DNA of 52,967 bases, from assembly GCA_017857395.1 (NCBI GenBank), contig JAFMDF010000026.1, positions 1 to 52,967 of the forward strand, written 5' to 3'. Shown piece after piece: positions 8,892-16,648 of this stretch. Within the stretch, counting starts at the first letter, position 1. Each line of letters starts with the position of its first letter. The DNA comes from Bacteroidota bacterium. Its GTDB lineage: Bacteria; Bacteroidota; Bacteroidia; Chitinophagales; Saprospiraceae. A program made the position numbers and the translations under genes. A model generated the notes under the pieces. It saw only the letters and a list, made by a program, of their open reading frames with translations, was not told the DNA's origin and searched no databases.

Positions 8892-9153
8892 GAGTCCTTT
8901 TAGAACTAGTGAATAATTTAGTATCGATAGCGCTAATTTTTTTAGAATATATCGGTACTAAATTATCATTAGAAAAAGCGAAGGACTCAAAAAAGAAACA
9001 ACCAAAACTCAATACAGGCCTAGACGGAAGTAGCAAGTCTACTTTCCGCGGGTCGTATTGGTATCCAATCCGAAAAAATCAATCTTTAATTTTCTAAAAT
9101 GATTTGCTTTAAACGCCATTTAAGAGCGTTTATCAAAAGAAGTATATCATTTT
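8892..9153 (+). ncRNA. Candidate structured RNA (hairpin cluster)
   Basis: Several stems follow each other. GAGTCCTT (8892-8899) pairs with AAGGACTC (8981-8988), and within it 8915-8929 pairs with 8950-8964 with one G-U mismatch. A bulged hairpin GGAAGTAG...CTACTTTCC lies near 9030-9050, then ATTGG-TAT-CCAAT near 9058-9070. Finally a two-layer stem has outer AAAATGAT (9097-9104) with ATCATTTT (9146-9153) and inner AAACGC (9111-9116) with GCGTTT (9126-9131). The cluster ends just before a strong plus-strand terminator. I find no motif of 6S RNA, tmRNA, SRP RNA or RNase P RNA. The call is inference from structure alone. Confidence 0.35.
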
Positions 9154-9196
9154 AATTCCTGGGCAAAAGTAGTCTTTATTGCATCGCAGTCAACTA

Positions 9197-9234
9197 CCAA
9201 CGGAGCATCGCCTCCGTTGGAGTTTTTTATTTTA
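9197..9234 (+). terminator. Strong intrinsic terminator
   Basis: CCAACGGAG (9197-9205) and CTCCGTTGG (9212-9220) form a perfect 9-bp GC-rich stem with a 6-base loop, followed by AGTTTTTTATTTT. It is a classic plus-strand terminator with no annotated plus-strand gene upstream, so some transcript from the 8.6-9.2 kb region presumably ends here. Confidence 0.8.
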
Positions 9235-9299
9235 GGCGATCTAGTAAGACTAAAGAATATATATCTTTTTTGTAATCAGTTTCCTCATTACTTTAAAGG

Positions 9300-9341
9300 C
9301 AAGAAAGCCGCAAGTTTCCTCCCGACTTGCGGCTTTTCTTG
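9300..9341 (+). terminator. Second intrinsic terminator
   Basis: The arms at 9300-9315 and 9325-9341 form a stem of about 16 bp with core AAGCCGCAAGT / ACTTGCGGCTT, a 9-base loop and a T-rich 3' side. It works best on plus but is partly symmetrical, so it may insulate ccsA from both sides. Confidence 0.7.
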
Positions 9342-9444
9342 TTTACAGCCGATTGTAACCGTTTTCAATTTCCTTTTCTTACTGATTTCCGTCATTCCAT
9401 CATCATATTTCACTTCATTCCTTACGGGTTTACCCAATGTAGTC

Positions 9445-9452
9445 TATCTTTG
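9445..9452 (+). promoter_or_regulatory. -7 element (TATCTTTG) upstream of ccsA
   Basis: TATCTTTG is a perfect match to the Bacteroidota -7 consensus TAnnTTTG, 58 bases before the ccsA start and after both terminators. No clear -33 TTTG is present. Confidence 0.5.
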
Positions 9453-9510
9453 CGCTAAAATGAGGCGAATCCCCATTCATAACGCATCACTAATAACTCA
9501 TCATTAGAAA

Positions 9511-12330
9511 ATGGAATACGTAGGCGAACATTTATTACCGGGACAAATAGGCAGATTTGCCTTAGTGCTAGGCTTTGTAGCGAGTATTATTGCTGCGATA
9601 GCTTATTATTTTGCGACCCAACGTAGGGAAAAGGAGGCAGAGGCAAGCGGTTGGCGAAAAATTGGTCGTTCAGCTTTTATCGTACATGGGCTTGGTTTTT
9701 TTACAGTCATTGGTGTTTTGTTTTACGTCATGGTGAATCAATACTATGAATACCAATATGTACAGCAGCACGTTTCAGAAGACTTGCCTTTTAAATACAT
9801 CTTTTCTGCTTTTTGGCAAGCACAAGAAGGCAGTTTTTTATTATGGATGTTTTGGCATATTGTTTTAGGCTTTATTTTAATTAAAAAAGCCAAAAATTGG
9901 GAAGCACCTGTTTTGAGTGTATTATCCTTAGTGCAGTTTTTTATAGGAACGATGTTATTGGGTGTTTATATTTATATAGGCGATACGGAATTAAAAATAG
10001 GCAGTAATCCATTGATGTTGATAAGAAATATGGTCGATGCACCTATTTTTAGCAATATGGATTATGTAGAATTAATTCAGGGAACGGGGATGAATCCATT
10101 ATTGCAAAATTATTGGATGACCATTCATCCACCTACTTTATTTTTAGGATTTGCTTCTACAGTTGTACCCTTTTGTTATGCCATTGCAGGATTGTGGACC
10201 AATCAACATAAAGCGTGGTTAAAACCCGTCACCCCTTGGGCATTATTCTGTGGCTTTATTTTAGGAACAGGGATTTTAATGGGAAGCGCCTGGGCGTATG
10301 AAGCCTTATCTTTTGGCGGTTATTGGGCTTGGGATCCTGTAGAAAATATGTCTTTAGTGCCTTGGATTGTGTTGTTAGCGGGCATTCATACCAACTTAAT
10401 TGCTCGTAGTACAGGCTATTCCATCAAAAGTACTTATCTATTTTATCTCTTGTCTTTTCCAATGATTTTATATTCTACCTTTTTAACTCGAAGTGGCATT
10501 TTGGGAGATACTTCCGCACATGCTTTTACAGAAATGGGTTTGGAATGGCAATTGGTCGCTTTCGTTGGTACTTTTATGTTGATGGGTTTAATTTTATATG
10601 CGGTTAAAGCAAAGGCGATTCCTGCACCAATAAAAGAAGAAAGTGGCACGTCTAAAGAATTTTGGATGTTTATAGGTGCTTTAGTTTTATTATTTTCAGC
10701 GGTATTAATCACGGTCGGCACCTCTTTACCAGTTTATAATGCCATAGCGTCTTTTTTTGATGCCAATCATGTCGATATAACGATAACAGACCAAGAAGAA
10801 CACCATAATAAATACCAAATGTGGATAGGCGTATTTATTGGATTATTGTCTGGTTTAGCGCAATATTTCCGATTTAGAGAAATCAATTTTGCTAAAAATG
10901 CTAAAAGGTTCTGGAAACATGTAGGTGGAGCAGCTGCGATAGCTTTAGGATTAAGCTGGTTGACAACTCAATGGTTAGAAGTAGAAGCTTGGCAATATTT
11001 ATTATTATTGTTTAGTGGAATTTTTGCGGTGGTCTCCAATGTAGATTTCTTAATCAATTTTGCGAGAGGAAACAGTAAGATTTTTGGCGCGGGAATGTCG
11101 CATATTGGTTTTGGTTTAATGGTCGTAGGGATTATAGCATCAGGCACGAATAAATTCCACATTTCTAAGAATGAATTTGCGATGCGTGGCTTAATTAATG
11201 ACCAAGAACTGTTACAAGAAAACATTTTGCTTTTTAAGAATGAGCCGATGTTTATGAATGGCTTTATGGCAGAATGGAAGCGAGATACCGTTATTGGAAA
11301 TATTCGAGAATACCATATAGATTTTAATAAATTAGATGAGAATGGACAAACGATTGAGACCTTTTCCTTATCCCCTAATGTCATATACGATCGAGACTTT
11401 GTGATGCAAGCCAATAACCCTTCTACCAAAAGGGCTTTAGACAAGGATATTTTTACCTCTTTAAATGGTATTCCTGCGGAGCATCGAAGTCCAGAAGATG
11501 CCAAAGCAGTAGAAGATAGTTTAAAATGGGAAACACATGCTGCTATACTAGGCGATACGCTTTTTAGTGAAAAGCATTTTGCCATTATTCAATCTATTGA
11601 TAGAAACGCCACTCACCCAGAATATCATCCGCAAGAAGGAGATATTGCGGTAGGTATCCAATTAGCCGTAGGTAGAGAAAAAGTAGATACCTTATTTTAT
11701 GTGAAGCCTGTTTTGGTATTGAGAGGGCAATTATTATATAACTTCCCAGAGCAAATTAATCCCATAAGTGTTCGGGTAAAATTACCAGAAGAGATATTTT
11801 CCATCGTATTTACCCCAGATAGCGATTTAGTTTATGAAGAATTTAGTATCAAAGAGGGAGAAGGTTTCCGCTATAAAGACTATGCTGTTCAATTAGCAGG
11901 GTTTAACCGAGCGCCGAATCATCCACAATATGAGAAAGAGGAAGGAGATATAGCCGTTGGGGCCATTTTATCGGTAACGAAAGCTAATAAATCCCCAAAA
12001 GCAATAGAACCATTATACTATATTCGAGATAGTCGCCCAATGAATTTAAAAGACCAAATAGGCGATTGGAATTTTCATGTCCGTTTTACAGGCATTAATC
12101 CAAATACGGAGCAGATGACCTTTGAAGTCGCACAAGGAGCATTAAAACAACCTTTAATTCCGATAGAAATAGCAGAAAATGCTTTTAGAACAGATTTTGT
12201 CGTCTTAGAAGCGATTGTCTTCCCTGGTATTAATTTTTTCTGGCTAGGTTCTGTGATGATGATGCTAGGATTATTAGTAAGTTTTATTAAAAAGAGAAAG
12301 GACGGTGCGATAGTAGGCAGTAGGCAGTAG
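9511..12330 (+). CDS. ccsA: CcmF/CcsA-family cytochrome c haem lyase subunit
   Basis: This 939-residue polytopic inner-membrane protein is of the haem-handling WWD superfamily. It helps deliver and ligate haem to apocytochromes c in the periplasm. The tryptophan-rich motif is at residues 269-276 (GGYWAWDP, followed by VENMSLVPW). A QEGSFLLW segment near residue 105 is typical of CcmF more than CcsA. About 14 membrane segments can be seen, then a long C-terminal periplasmic domain and a last transmembrane helix. CcmF of proteobacteria has about 650 residues; the long form is usual in Bacteroidota. The final residues (VGSRQ) and the stop are encoded by a GTAGGCA heptamer repeat. A -7 element lies upstream and folA follows on the same strand. 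Annotators use ccsA or ccmF for this family. Confidence 0.9.
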   Translation: MEYVGEHLLPGQIGRFALVLGFVASIIAAIAYYFATQRREKEAEASGWRKIGRSAFIVHGLGFFTVIGVLFYVMVNQYYEYQYVQQHVSEDLPFKYIFSAFWQAQEGSFLLWMFWHIVLGFILIKKAKNWEAPVLSVLSLVQFFIGTMLLGVYIYIGDTELKIGSNPLMLIRNMVDAPIFSNMDYVELIQGTGMNPLLQNYWMTIHPPTLFLGFASTVVPFCYAIAGLWTNQHKAWLKPVTPWALFCGFILGTGILMGSAWAYEALSFGGYWAWDPVENMSLVPWIVLLAGIHTNLIARSTGYSIKSTYLFYLLSFPMILYSTFLTRSGILGDTSAHAFTEMGLEWQLVAFVGTFMLMGLILYAVKAKAIPAPIKEESGTSKEFWMFIGALVLLFSAVLITVGTSLPVYNAIASFFDANHVDITITDQEEHHNKYQMWIGVFIGLLSGLAQYFRFREINFAKNAKRFWKHVGGAAAIALGLSWLTTQWLEVEAWQYLLLLFSGIFAVVSNVDFLINFARGNSKIFGAGMSHIGFGLMVVGIIASGTNKFHISKNEFAMRGLINDQELLQENILLFKNEPMFMNGFMAEWKRDTVIGNIREYHIDFNKLDENGQTIETFSLSPNVIYDRDFVMQANNPSTKRALDKDIFTSLNGIPAEHRSPEDAKAVEDSLKWETHAAILGDTLFSEKHFAIIQSIDRNATHPEYHPQEGDIAVGIQLAVGREKVDTLFYVKPVLVLRGQLLYNFPEQINPISVRVKLPEEIFSIVFTPDSDLVYEEFSIKEGEGFRYKDYAVQLAGFNRAPNHPQYEKEEGDIAVGAILSVTKANKSPKAIEPLYYIRDSRPMNLKDQIGDWNFHVRFTGINPNTEQMTFEVAQGALKQPLIPIEIAENAFRTDFVVLEAIVFPGINFFWLGSVMMMLGLLVSFIKKRKDGAIVGSRQ

Positions 12331-12372
12331 GCAGTTACCTTGCACCTTTATACCTTTGCACCTTTATACCTT
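12313..12372 (+). repeat. Two tandem repeats at the ccsA-folA junction
   Basis: A heptamer GTAGGCA is repeated just over three times at 12313-12335 and contains the ccsA stop codon. It is followed by two exact 16-base units (TGCACCTTTATACCTT) at 12341-12356 and 12357-12372, which end five bases before the folA start. Confidence 0.8.
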
Positions 12373-12376
12373 TATT

Positions 12377-12877
12377 ATGACTGTTTCCGCCATAGTCGCC
12401 ATTTCCAACAACCGAGTAATCGGTAGCGATAATGATATTCCTTGGTATTTACCAGCTGATTTAAAGTATTTTAAAAAGAGAACTTTAAATCATCATATCA
12501 TCATGGGGCGCAAGACCTTCCAATCTATTGGGCGACCTTTGCCTAAACGGACAAATGTCGTGCTAACTAGAGATATGTTTTTTATCGCCACCAATTGTTT
12601 AGTAGTGCATTCCTTAGACCATGCCTTAAATTTAGCCATAGATAATGGGGAAGATGAAGCTTTTATCATTGGAGGTGGTCAGATTTATGACTTGGCAATG
12701 CCGCTAGTTGATAGACTATATTTAACCGAAGTGGATATTGATATTGCAGAAGATAAGCCTGTTGTGAAATTTCCTGAATTGCCAGCAGATGAATGGAAAG
12801 AAGTTTCAGCTGAGGCGCATGCACCCGATGAGAAGAATAAGTATGGGTATGTTTTTAAGGTGTATGAGCGAGTTTAA
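12377..12877 (+). CDS. folA: Dihydrofolate reductase
   Basis: The enzyme reduces dihydrofolate to tetrahydrofolate with NADPH, supporting thymidylate, purine and methionine synthesis in the cytosol. I start it at the ATG at 12377; the longer frame from 12356 reads through a tandem repeat. The 166-residue length is normal. Visible motifs are the N-terminal strand VSAIVAISNNRVIG, the DIPWYLPADLKYF segment with the catalytic acid in PADLK, the NADPH-binding MGRKTFQSIGRPLP, and IIGGGQIYD. It begins 46 bases after the ccsA stop and may be read from the same transcript. Confidence in the identity is high. Confidence 0.97.
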   Translation: MTVSAIVAISNNRVIGSDNDIPWYLPADLKYFKKRTLNHHIIMGRKTFQSIGRPLPKRTNVVLTRDMFFIATNCLVVHSLDHALNLAIDNGEDEAFIIGGGQIYDLAMPLVDRLYLTEVDIDIAEDKPVVKFPELPADEWKEVSAEAHAPDEKNKYGYVFKVYERV

Positions 12878-12879
12878 TT

Positions 12880-12936
12880 AATACAGGTCAGGAGACCTGA
12901 TGATAGTCGTGCCTAGTCTGAGACTAGACAAATCGA
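12880..12936. repeat. Dispersed palindromic repeat, copy 1
   Basis: This 57-base element has CAGGTC-AGGA-GACCTG at 12884-12899 followed by a CTAGTCTGAGACTAG palindrome. A diverged copy lies at 36032-36089 with an identical first palindrome and the same order of parts. Confidence 0.65.
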
Positions 12937-12945
12937 GATTGGACA

Positions 12946-12993
12946 GGAGTATGAACAGATTTTTTTGACGTAATAAAAATCCGTTCATACTCC
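12946..12993. terminator. Hairpin between convergent genes
   Basis: The 19-bp arms 12946-12964 and 12975-12993 pair with one mismatch; the core words are GAGTATGAAC and GTTCATACTC with A/T runs facing the loop. It lies between folA (plus) and the S41 protease gene (minus), so it could end either transcript. Confidence 0.5.
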
Positions 12994-13032
12994 GTTAAAT
13001 CCGTTGACCCATCCTATCTAATTCGTCCTAAA

Positions 13033-14865
13033 TTACTTTCTATTCTTTTTAATCAAAGCCAAAGCCGCTGCCAACTCCGAATCCACCCCATTCGCAATAT
13101 CCGCTACATTCGGCTGCACCAATACCTCAGGCAAATACCCACTATCAGGCTTCTCCCCAATTTGAAAATCACCAACCACAGGAATATCCAATTCAATATG
13201 CGAATTAGGCAAAGTCAAAAAGTAAATCAAGCCGCCATTAATACCTTGTTGATTACCACCTGTTTCTTGTCCAACTAAGGTAGCAGCTTTAATCCGTTGC
13301 GCTGTTCCCGCCAAATAATAAGTCGCAGAGCTATTAAAAGGGCTGACCAATAAAAAGACCTTACCTTTGTAATTATCTTTATAGGGCTTAAAGGTTTGAG
13401 CTGCACTAATTTCACCATTCATGGAATAATATCCTTCCTCAATCGGTTTAAATTTATTGATGCCTTTGGTCTCAAACCATTTATCCCAAGTACCTAAATA
13501 AGGTTTGACGGAAGCAGGAAATTCTGTAAATCGACTCATTTCTTTCCTCGCAGGAAAAACAATAGGTTGCTGACTGATATTTTTTAAGAGTTCTAAACCA
13601 ACCATATCTGCGCCACCACCATTGAGTCGAATATCAATAATTAAATTAGGGACTGCATTTGTTTTTAACTGCTTAAATACATTGTCAATATAGGCTTTCC
13701 AATCAAAATCCCAATTCCAGATAGAGAAAGAATGGAGGGTTAATAAAGCGGTTTGGTCGTCAATCATTTTAAACTGCCAAAGGTCAGGACCAACTTCGGG
13801 AATCATATCTGGAAATCGTTTTTTAATCAGCTTGACCCGTTCTTTCCGACTCATAGCAGGTACCTTAATCGTTGCTTTTTCTTTGGTGGTAAAATCAGCT
13901 ATCGTTAATTCATATGCTCCATTAGTTGGAGGGAAAAGAATCGGAAAATACATATCAAAAGGCTCAAATTTATCTGCCCCAAATAATTGTAAATTGACGA
14001 TTTGTTGCCCCACATTCGCTCCGTCTGTTCGTTGTAAAGGAATTAAGGTAGCTAGTATTTCTTCGATGGGTTTGCTATTAATTGCCAATATTTCTGTTCC
14101 TAGCTGTAGCATCGGATGTTCGAAAGCACTTTGGGTAACAATCATTCTATTCTCTGCTATCCGAAAATGAAAAGGCACTTTATCCGCTTGGTAAGTAACG
14201 GAGCGTTTGACAATAGTTGGTTGATTCCAATAATTTGCATAAGTATGTCCACATTTAATCGTAGCTACAAATTTGGAAAAAGCAATATAGGCTTCAGGAA
14301 TCGTTAAATCTTTAGATAAATTTGCTTTTAAGTTGGCTAAATTTCGTTCCACTTGAGCGGGAGTATTATAGCGATATAAGCCTGGGTGCATAGTCGTATA
14401 AGCTGTTTTGACTAATTCAAAATCTTCCAATAATTTTTCTTTGGAAATAGACATCTCCACAATTTCTGTTTGAGTAAAAGGTAGACTTTCGTTCCAAATA
14501 TAAGTGGGTAATTTTATCTCTTTTTGGGCTAAATCTATCACTCGATTTGTTTCAGTTGCCAATTCCCAAACTGCATCATCGTGAATGAATTTGAATTCTA
14601 AAATAGTGGCATCTGTTTCAAAATTGATTGTTCCTTCATAAATACCATCTTGATTTTCATCGGATAGTAAATAAGTTTTTTCCCAATTTAGCGGGGGAAT
14701 ATTTCCTCGGATACCGATGGTACTTTTATCTTTTACATCGGCTGTTCGCATATCTACTTGAAAATGTATTTCCCTAATGGTTGAAGTGCTACCGAAAATA
14801 GACATAGAGATGGAAATGGTCATTAAACCAAACAACAGCATTTCTATAAAGGTGATTTTTTTCAT
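13033..14865 (-). CDS. S41-family (tricorn/CTP-like) serine peptidase
   Basis: The start is set at the ATG at 14863-14865 (MKKITFIEMLLFGLMTISIS, a signal peptide). The longer frame to 15198 runs through a palindromic intergenic element and is not credible. The 610-residue product has an N-terminal beta-sandwich domain that resembles starch-binding or CBM48-like modules (FQVDMRTADVKDKSTIGIRG). A C-terminal peptidase S41 domain follows, with LIIDIRLNGGGADMVG and the nucleophile region SPFNSSATYYLAG then LVGQETGGN. S41 proteins usually degrade or process proteins in the periplasm or outside the cell. The substrate is unknown. It sits alone beside an AraC-type regulator on the same strand, about 500 bases away. 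Confidence 0.85.
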   Translation of the reverse strand: MKKITFIEMLLFGLMTISISMSIFGSTSTIREIHFQVDMRTADVKDKSTIGIRGNIPPLNWEKTYLLSDENQDGIYEGTINFETDATILEFKFIHDDAVWELATETNRVIDLAQKEIKLPTYIWNESLPFTQTEIVEMSISKEKLLEDFELVKTAYTTMHPGLYRYNTPAQVERNLANLKANLSKDLTIPEAYIAFSKFVATIKCGHTYANYWNQPTIVKRSVTYQADKVPFHFRIAENRMIVTQSAFEHPMLQLGTEILAINSKPIEEILATLIPLQRTDGANVGQQIVNLQLFGADKFEPFDMYFPILFPPTNGAYELTIADFTTKEKATIKVPAMSRKERVKLIKKRFPDMIPEVGPDLWQFKMIDDQTALLTLHSFSIWNWDFDWKAYIDNVFKQLKTNAVPNLIIDIRLNGGGADMVGLELLKNISQQPIVFPARKEMSRFTEFPASVKPYLGTWDKWFETKGINKFKPIEEGYYSMNGEISAAQTFKPYKDNYKGKVFLLVSPFNSSATYYLAGTAQRIKAATLVGQETGGNQQGINGGLIYFLTLPNSHIELDIPVVGDFQIGEKPDSGYLPEVLVQPNVADIANGVDSELAAALALIKKNRK

Positions 14866-15369
14866 GATACATAATTTTAGGTTAATTAAATTCGATGACC
14901 CAAAATTGAAGGAAATAATGAGTAGTATCGCTGCATAAGATAATTTGATACGTCTCAAATGATGATTTGAGGCATTATTGAGTAGCTGGTAGGTGGGCGA
15001 TTTGCTAAATCTCCAAGATCTACGATACCAACACAGATGGGATAAGCTAAATTTAATGTAAAAATAGGGTGTCGGAGCGATGCTCCTTAGAAAAATGAAG
15101 GAAATCGAATAAAATCTACAGACGGGAACGGGGCGATGCCCCTTAAAAATGCAAAAAGAGCATAGCTCTGACGCTGTCTGTAGAAACGAAATTTCCAAAA
15201 TTGCTCATAAGGAGCGTAGCTTCGTCACCGTCTTTTACCATTTGACCATCTGTGTAGATACCATAGATCTCCAAGATTTAGTAAATCTAAGTCCTCGATT
15301 TTATGCTAAAATAGATTTACTAAATTCTGAAAATTCAGCAAATCGGGAGTTCTCAGTAAGCTTGCTAAG
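14866..15369. other. Intergenic region dominated by a large palindrome
   Basis: No gene is supported here. Frames across it change character at the palindrome and encode no recognisable domain. It contains the fold-back at 14999-15287, an overlapping alternative hairpin (15274-15289 with 15312-15328), and a short inverted repeat CAGTAA/TTACTG at about 15354-15375 that runs into the 3' end of the regulator gene. Confidence 0.6.
14999..15287. repeat. Large imperfect palindrome (fold-back element)
   Basis: The outermost 36 bases, 15005-15040 and 15246-15281, are inverted copies with 29 of 36 positions matching. The similarity continues inward through GGTGTCGGAGC, GAAATCG and TCTACAGAC to a centre near 15143. 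Small palindromes GGAGC-GAT-GCTCC, GGGGC-GAT-GCCCC and AGAGC-ATA-GCTCT are embedded in the arms. It has no ORF for a transposase. It could be a non-autonomous mobile element, a long hairpin RNA, or a decayed inverted duplication. Confidence 0.7.
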
Positions 15370-16563
15370 TTACTGCTGCATAAAATCCCGAGGCGACATC
15401 CCCGTAAATTTCTTAAAAGCGCGATTAAAAGTAGCTTTAGAATTAAAGCCACATTCATAGGCAATAGCCGTTAAAGTAAGGTGCTGGGCATCAGGGCTTT
15501 TCATTTTTTTCTTAACTGCATCTACTCGAAAGGAATTGACAAAATCATTAAAGTTTTGCGAAAAGCCAGTATTAATAACTTTGGAAAGAATAGAGGCATT
15601 TGTTTTTAATTGCAGGGCAGTTTCTTTTAAGGTCAAATCAGTTTGTAAATATAAGTGTTGGTCGGTCATGAGTGCCAATAGGCGATTTTTATATCTATCC
15701 AATTCAGGAATTTCGGTTACCACCTTATCCAATTCAGGTGATTTATGTGGAACAAAATCTAATTTTTGAGCAGGCTTCCCTATTCGATTATATCCTAAAA
15801 TACTAATGGCATAGAGCATAATGGAATAACCGAAATAGGCATTCCATTTTCCTTTATAGTCCTCATAATCAATGAAATTACTTGAAATGTCTATTAAAAA
15901 ATCAAAAATGAATCCTGCAATGACGAGGTATAAAATATTTCTTATCCAATTAAATTGAATAGCGGCGGTATCTGAATAATTATCGTTGATATACTGTCGA
16001 TATTGTTTGTAAATGCGAACGGTCAATACTAGATAAATGACAAAAGAAATGGTGTTGAGATGTTGAAATATCGAGTCTATTGTGGATTGTCGGTAGTCAG
16101 ACCATGCGCCCTGTGTCCCAAAATGATGCGGTAATTCGGCTTGTGAAAACCATTTCGTATAGCCGATGTCAACTATAAAAATGAATAACATAATGCTAAA
16201 ATAAAGGAGACCTGGTAGAAAATGCCATAAATATTTTTTGCTAAACGTAAAGTTATCATTCGTCAAACTCCTAAAATAAAAATAGAAAACGGGCCCTATC
16301 CATAGTACATTATGAAAAGGAAAGTAAAACATAAAAGTAGAATACCAGCCATTGGCAACGCCGTCTTCCTGATTATACCAGCCTGCAAAACCAAGCATGT
16401 ATTGGGCAATGTGCCAACTAATCAATAGCAATAAGGTCGCTAATAATTTATCAGCTAGTTTATCTGTTCTAAAACCTCTAGAAAATAGCAGCATGGAATA
16501 AACAATGCCTTGGAGAAAACCAATTAGCAATAAGACACTATAGAAATGAAAATTAAAGGGCAT
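15370..16563 (-). CDS. AraC-family regulator with N-terminal membrane domain
   Basis: The 397-residue protein begins with about seven hydrophobic helices (residues about 8-255, opening FYSVLLLIGFLQGIVYSMLL). It ends with a two-helix-turn-helix AraC domain (LTLTAIAYECGFNSKATFNRAFKKFTGMSPRDF). This layout is common in Bacteroidota and implies a membrane-embedded sensor coupled directly to DNA binding, with an unknown ligand. The C-terminal motif matches AraC consensus well. It is on the same strand as the S41 peptidase gene, but a structured 500-base gap separates them, so a shared operon is doubtful. The DNA target cannot be read from this window. Confidence 0.9.
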   Translation of the reverse strand: MPFNFHFYSVLLLIGFLQGIVYSMLLFSRGFRTDKLADKLLATLLLLISWHIAQYMLGFAGWYNQEDGVANGWYSTFMFYFPFHNVLWIGPVFYFYFRSLTNDNFTFSKKYLWHFLPGLLYFSIMLFIFIVDIGYTKWFSQAELPHHFGTQGAWSDYRQSTIDSIFQHLNTISFVIYLVLTVRIYKQYRQYINDNYSDTAAIQFNWIRNILYLVIAGFIFDFLIDISSNFIDYEDYKGKWNAYFGYSIMLYAISILGYNRIGKPAQKLDFVPHKSPELDKVVTEIPELDRYKNRLLALMTDQHLYLQTDLTLKETALQLKTNASILSKVINTGFSQNFNDFVNSFRVDAVKKKMKSPDAQHLTLTAIAYECGFNSKATFNRAFKKFTGMSPRDFMQQ

Positions 16564-16648
16564 GTAAAGTCGGGTGTTATTTTGTAAACATTATTTCCTC
16601 ATTACTACAAAAGACTTTGCGTTTGGTTTAAAGTTGCATCTAGTTTCC

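Larger units (their letters stand above)
7741..9510. other. Gene-poor region with several structured elements
   Basis: About 1.77 kb separates the minus-strand DUF3857 gene from the plus-strand ccsA gene. From 7741 to about 8340 I see no gene or repeat. From 8343 onward there are a fold-back, a 19-bp tandem duplication, one small possible ORF, a cluster of hairpins, and two strong terminators read on plus. The most likely reading is that an RNA or short gene is transcribed on plus and ends near 9230. There is no sign of a tRNA, tmRNA or RNase P RNA core motif. Confidence 0.5.

Noticed and set aside
8909-9097. 62-codon frame beginning with GTG
   Set aside because: It starts inside the hairpin at 8892-8988, has no ribosome binding site and encodes a low-complexity, lysine/serine-rich tail with no recognisable motif. 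The structured-RNA reading fits better.
9217-9507. 96-codon frame upstream of ccsA
   Set aside because: It runs through both terminator hairpins and the ccsA promoter, so it is not a plausible gene.
10968-11585. 205-codon minus-strand frame inside ccsA
   Set aside because: It is antisense to a clear gene; the length is a by-product of codon use on the other strand.
14866-15198. N-terminal extension of the S41 peptidase frame
   Set aside because: It reads through the large palindrome. The ATG at 14863-14865 opens a proper signal peptide.
15149-15460. 103-codon plus-strand frame
   Set aside because: It overlaps the palindrome and the antisense strand of the AraC gene and has no domain.
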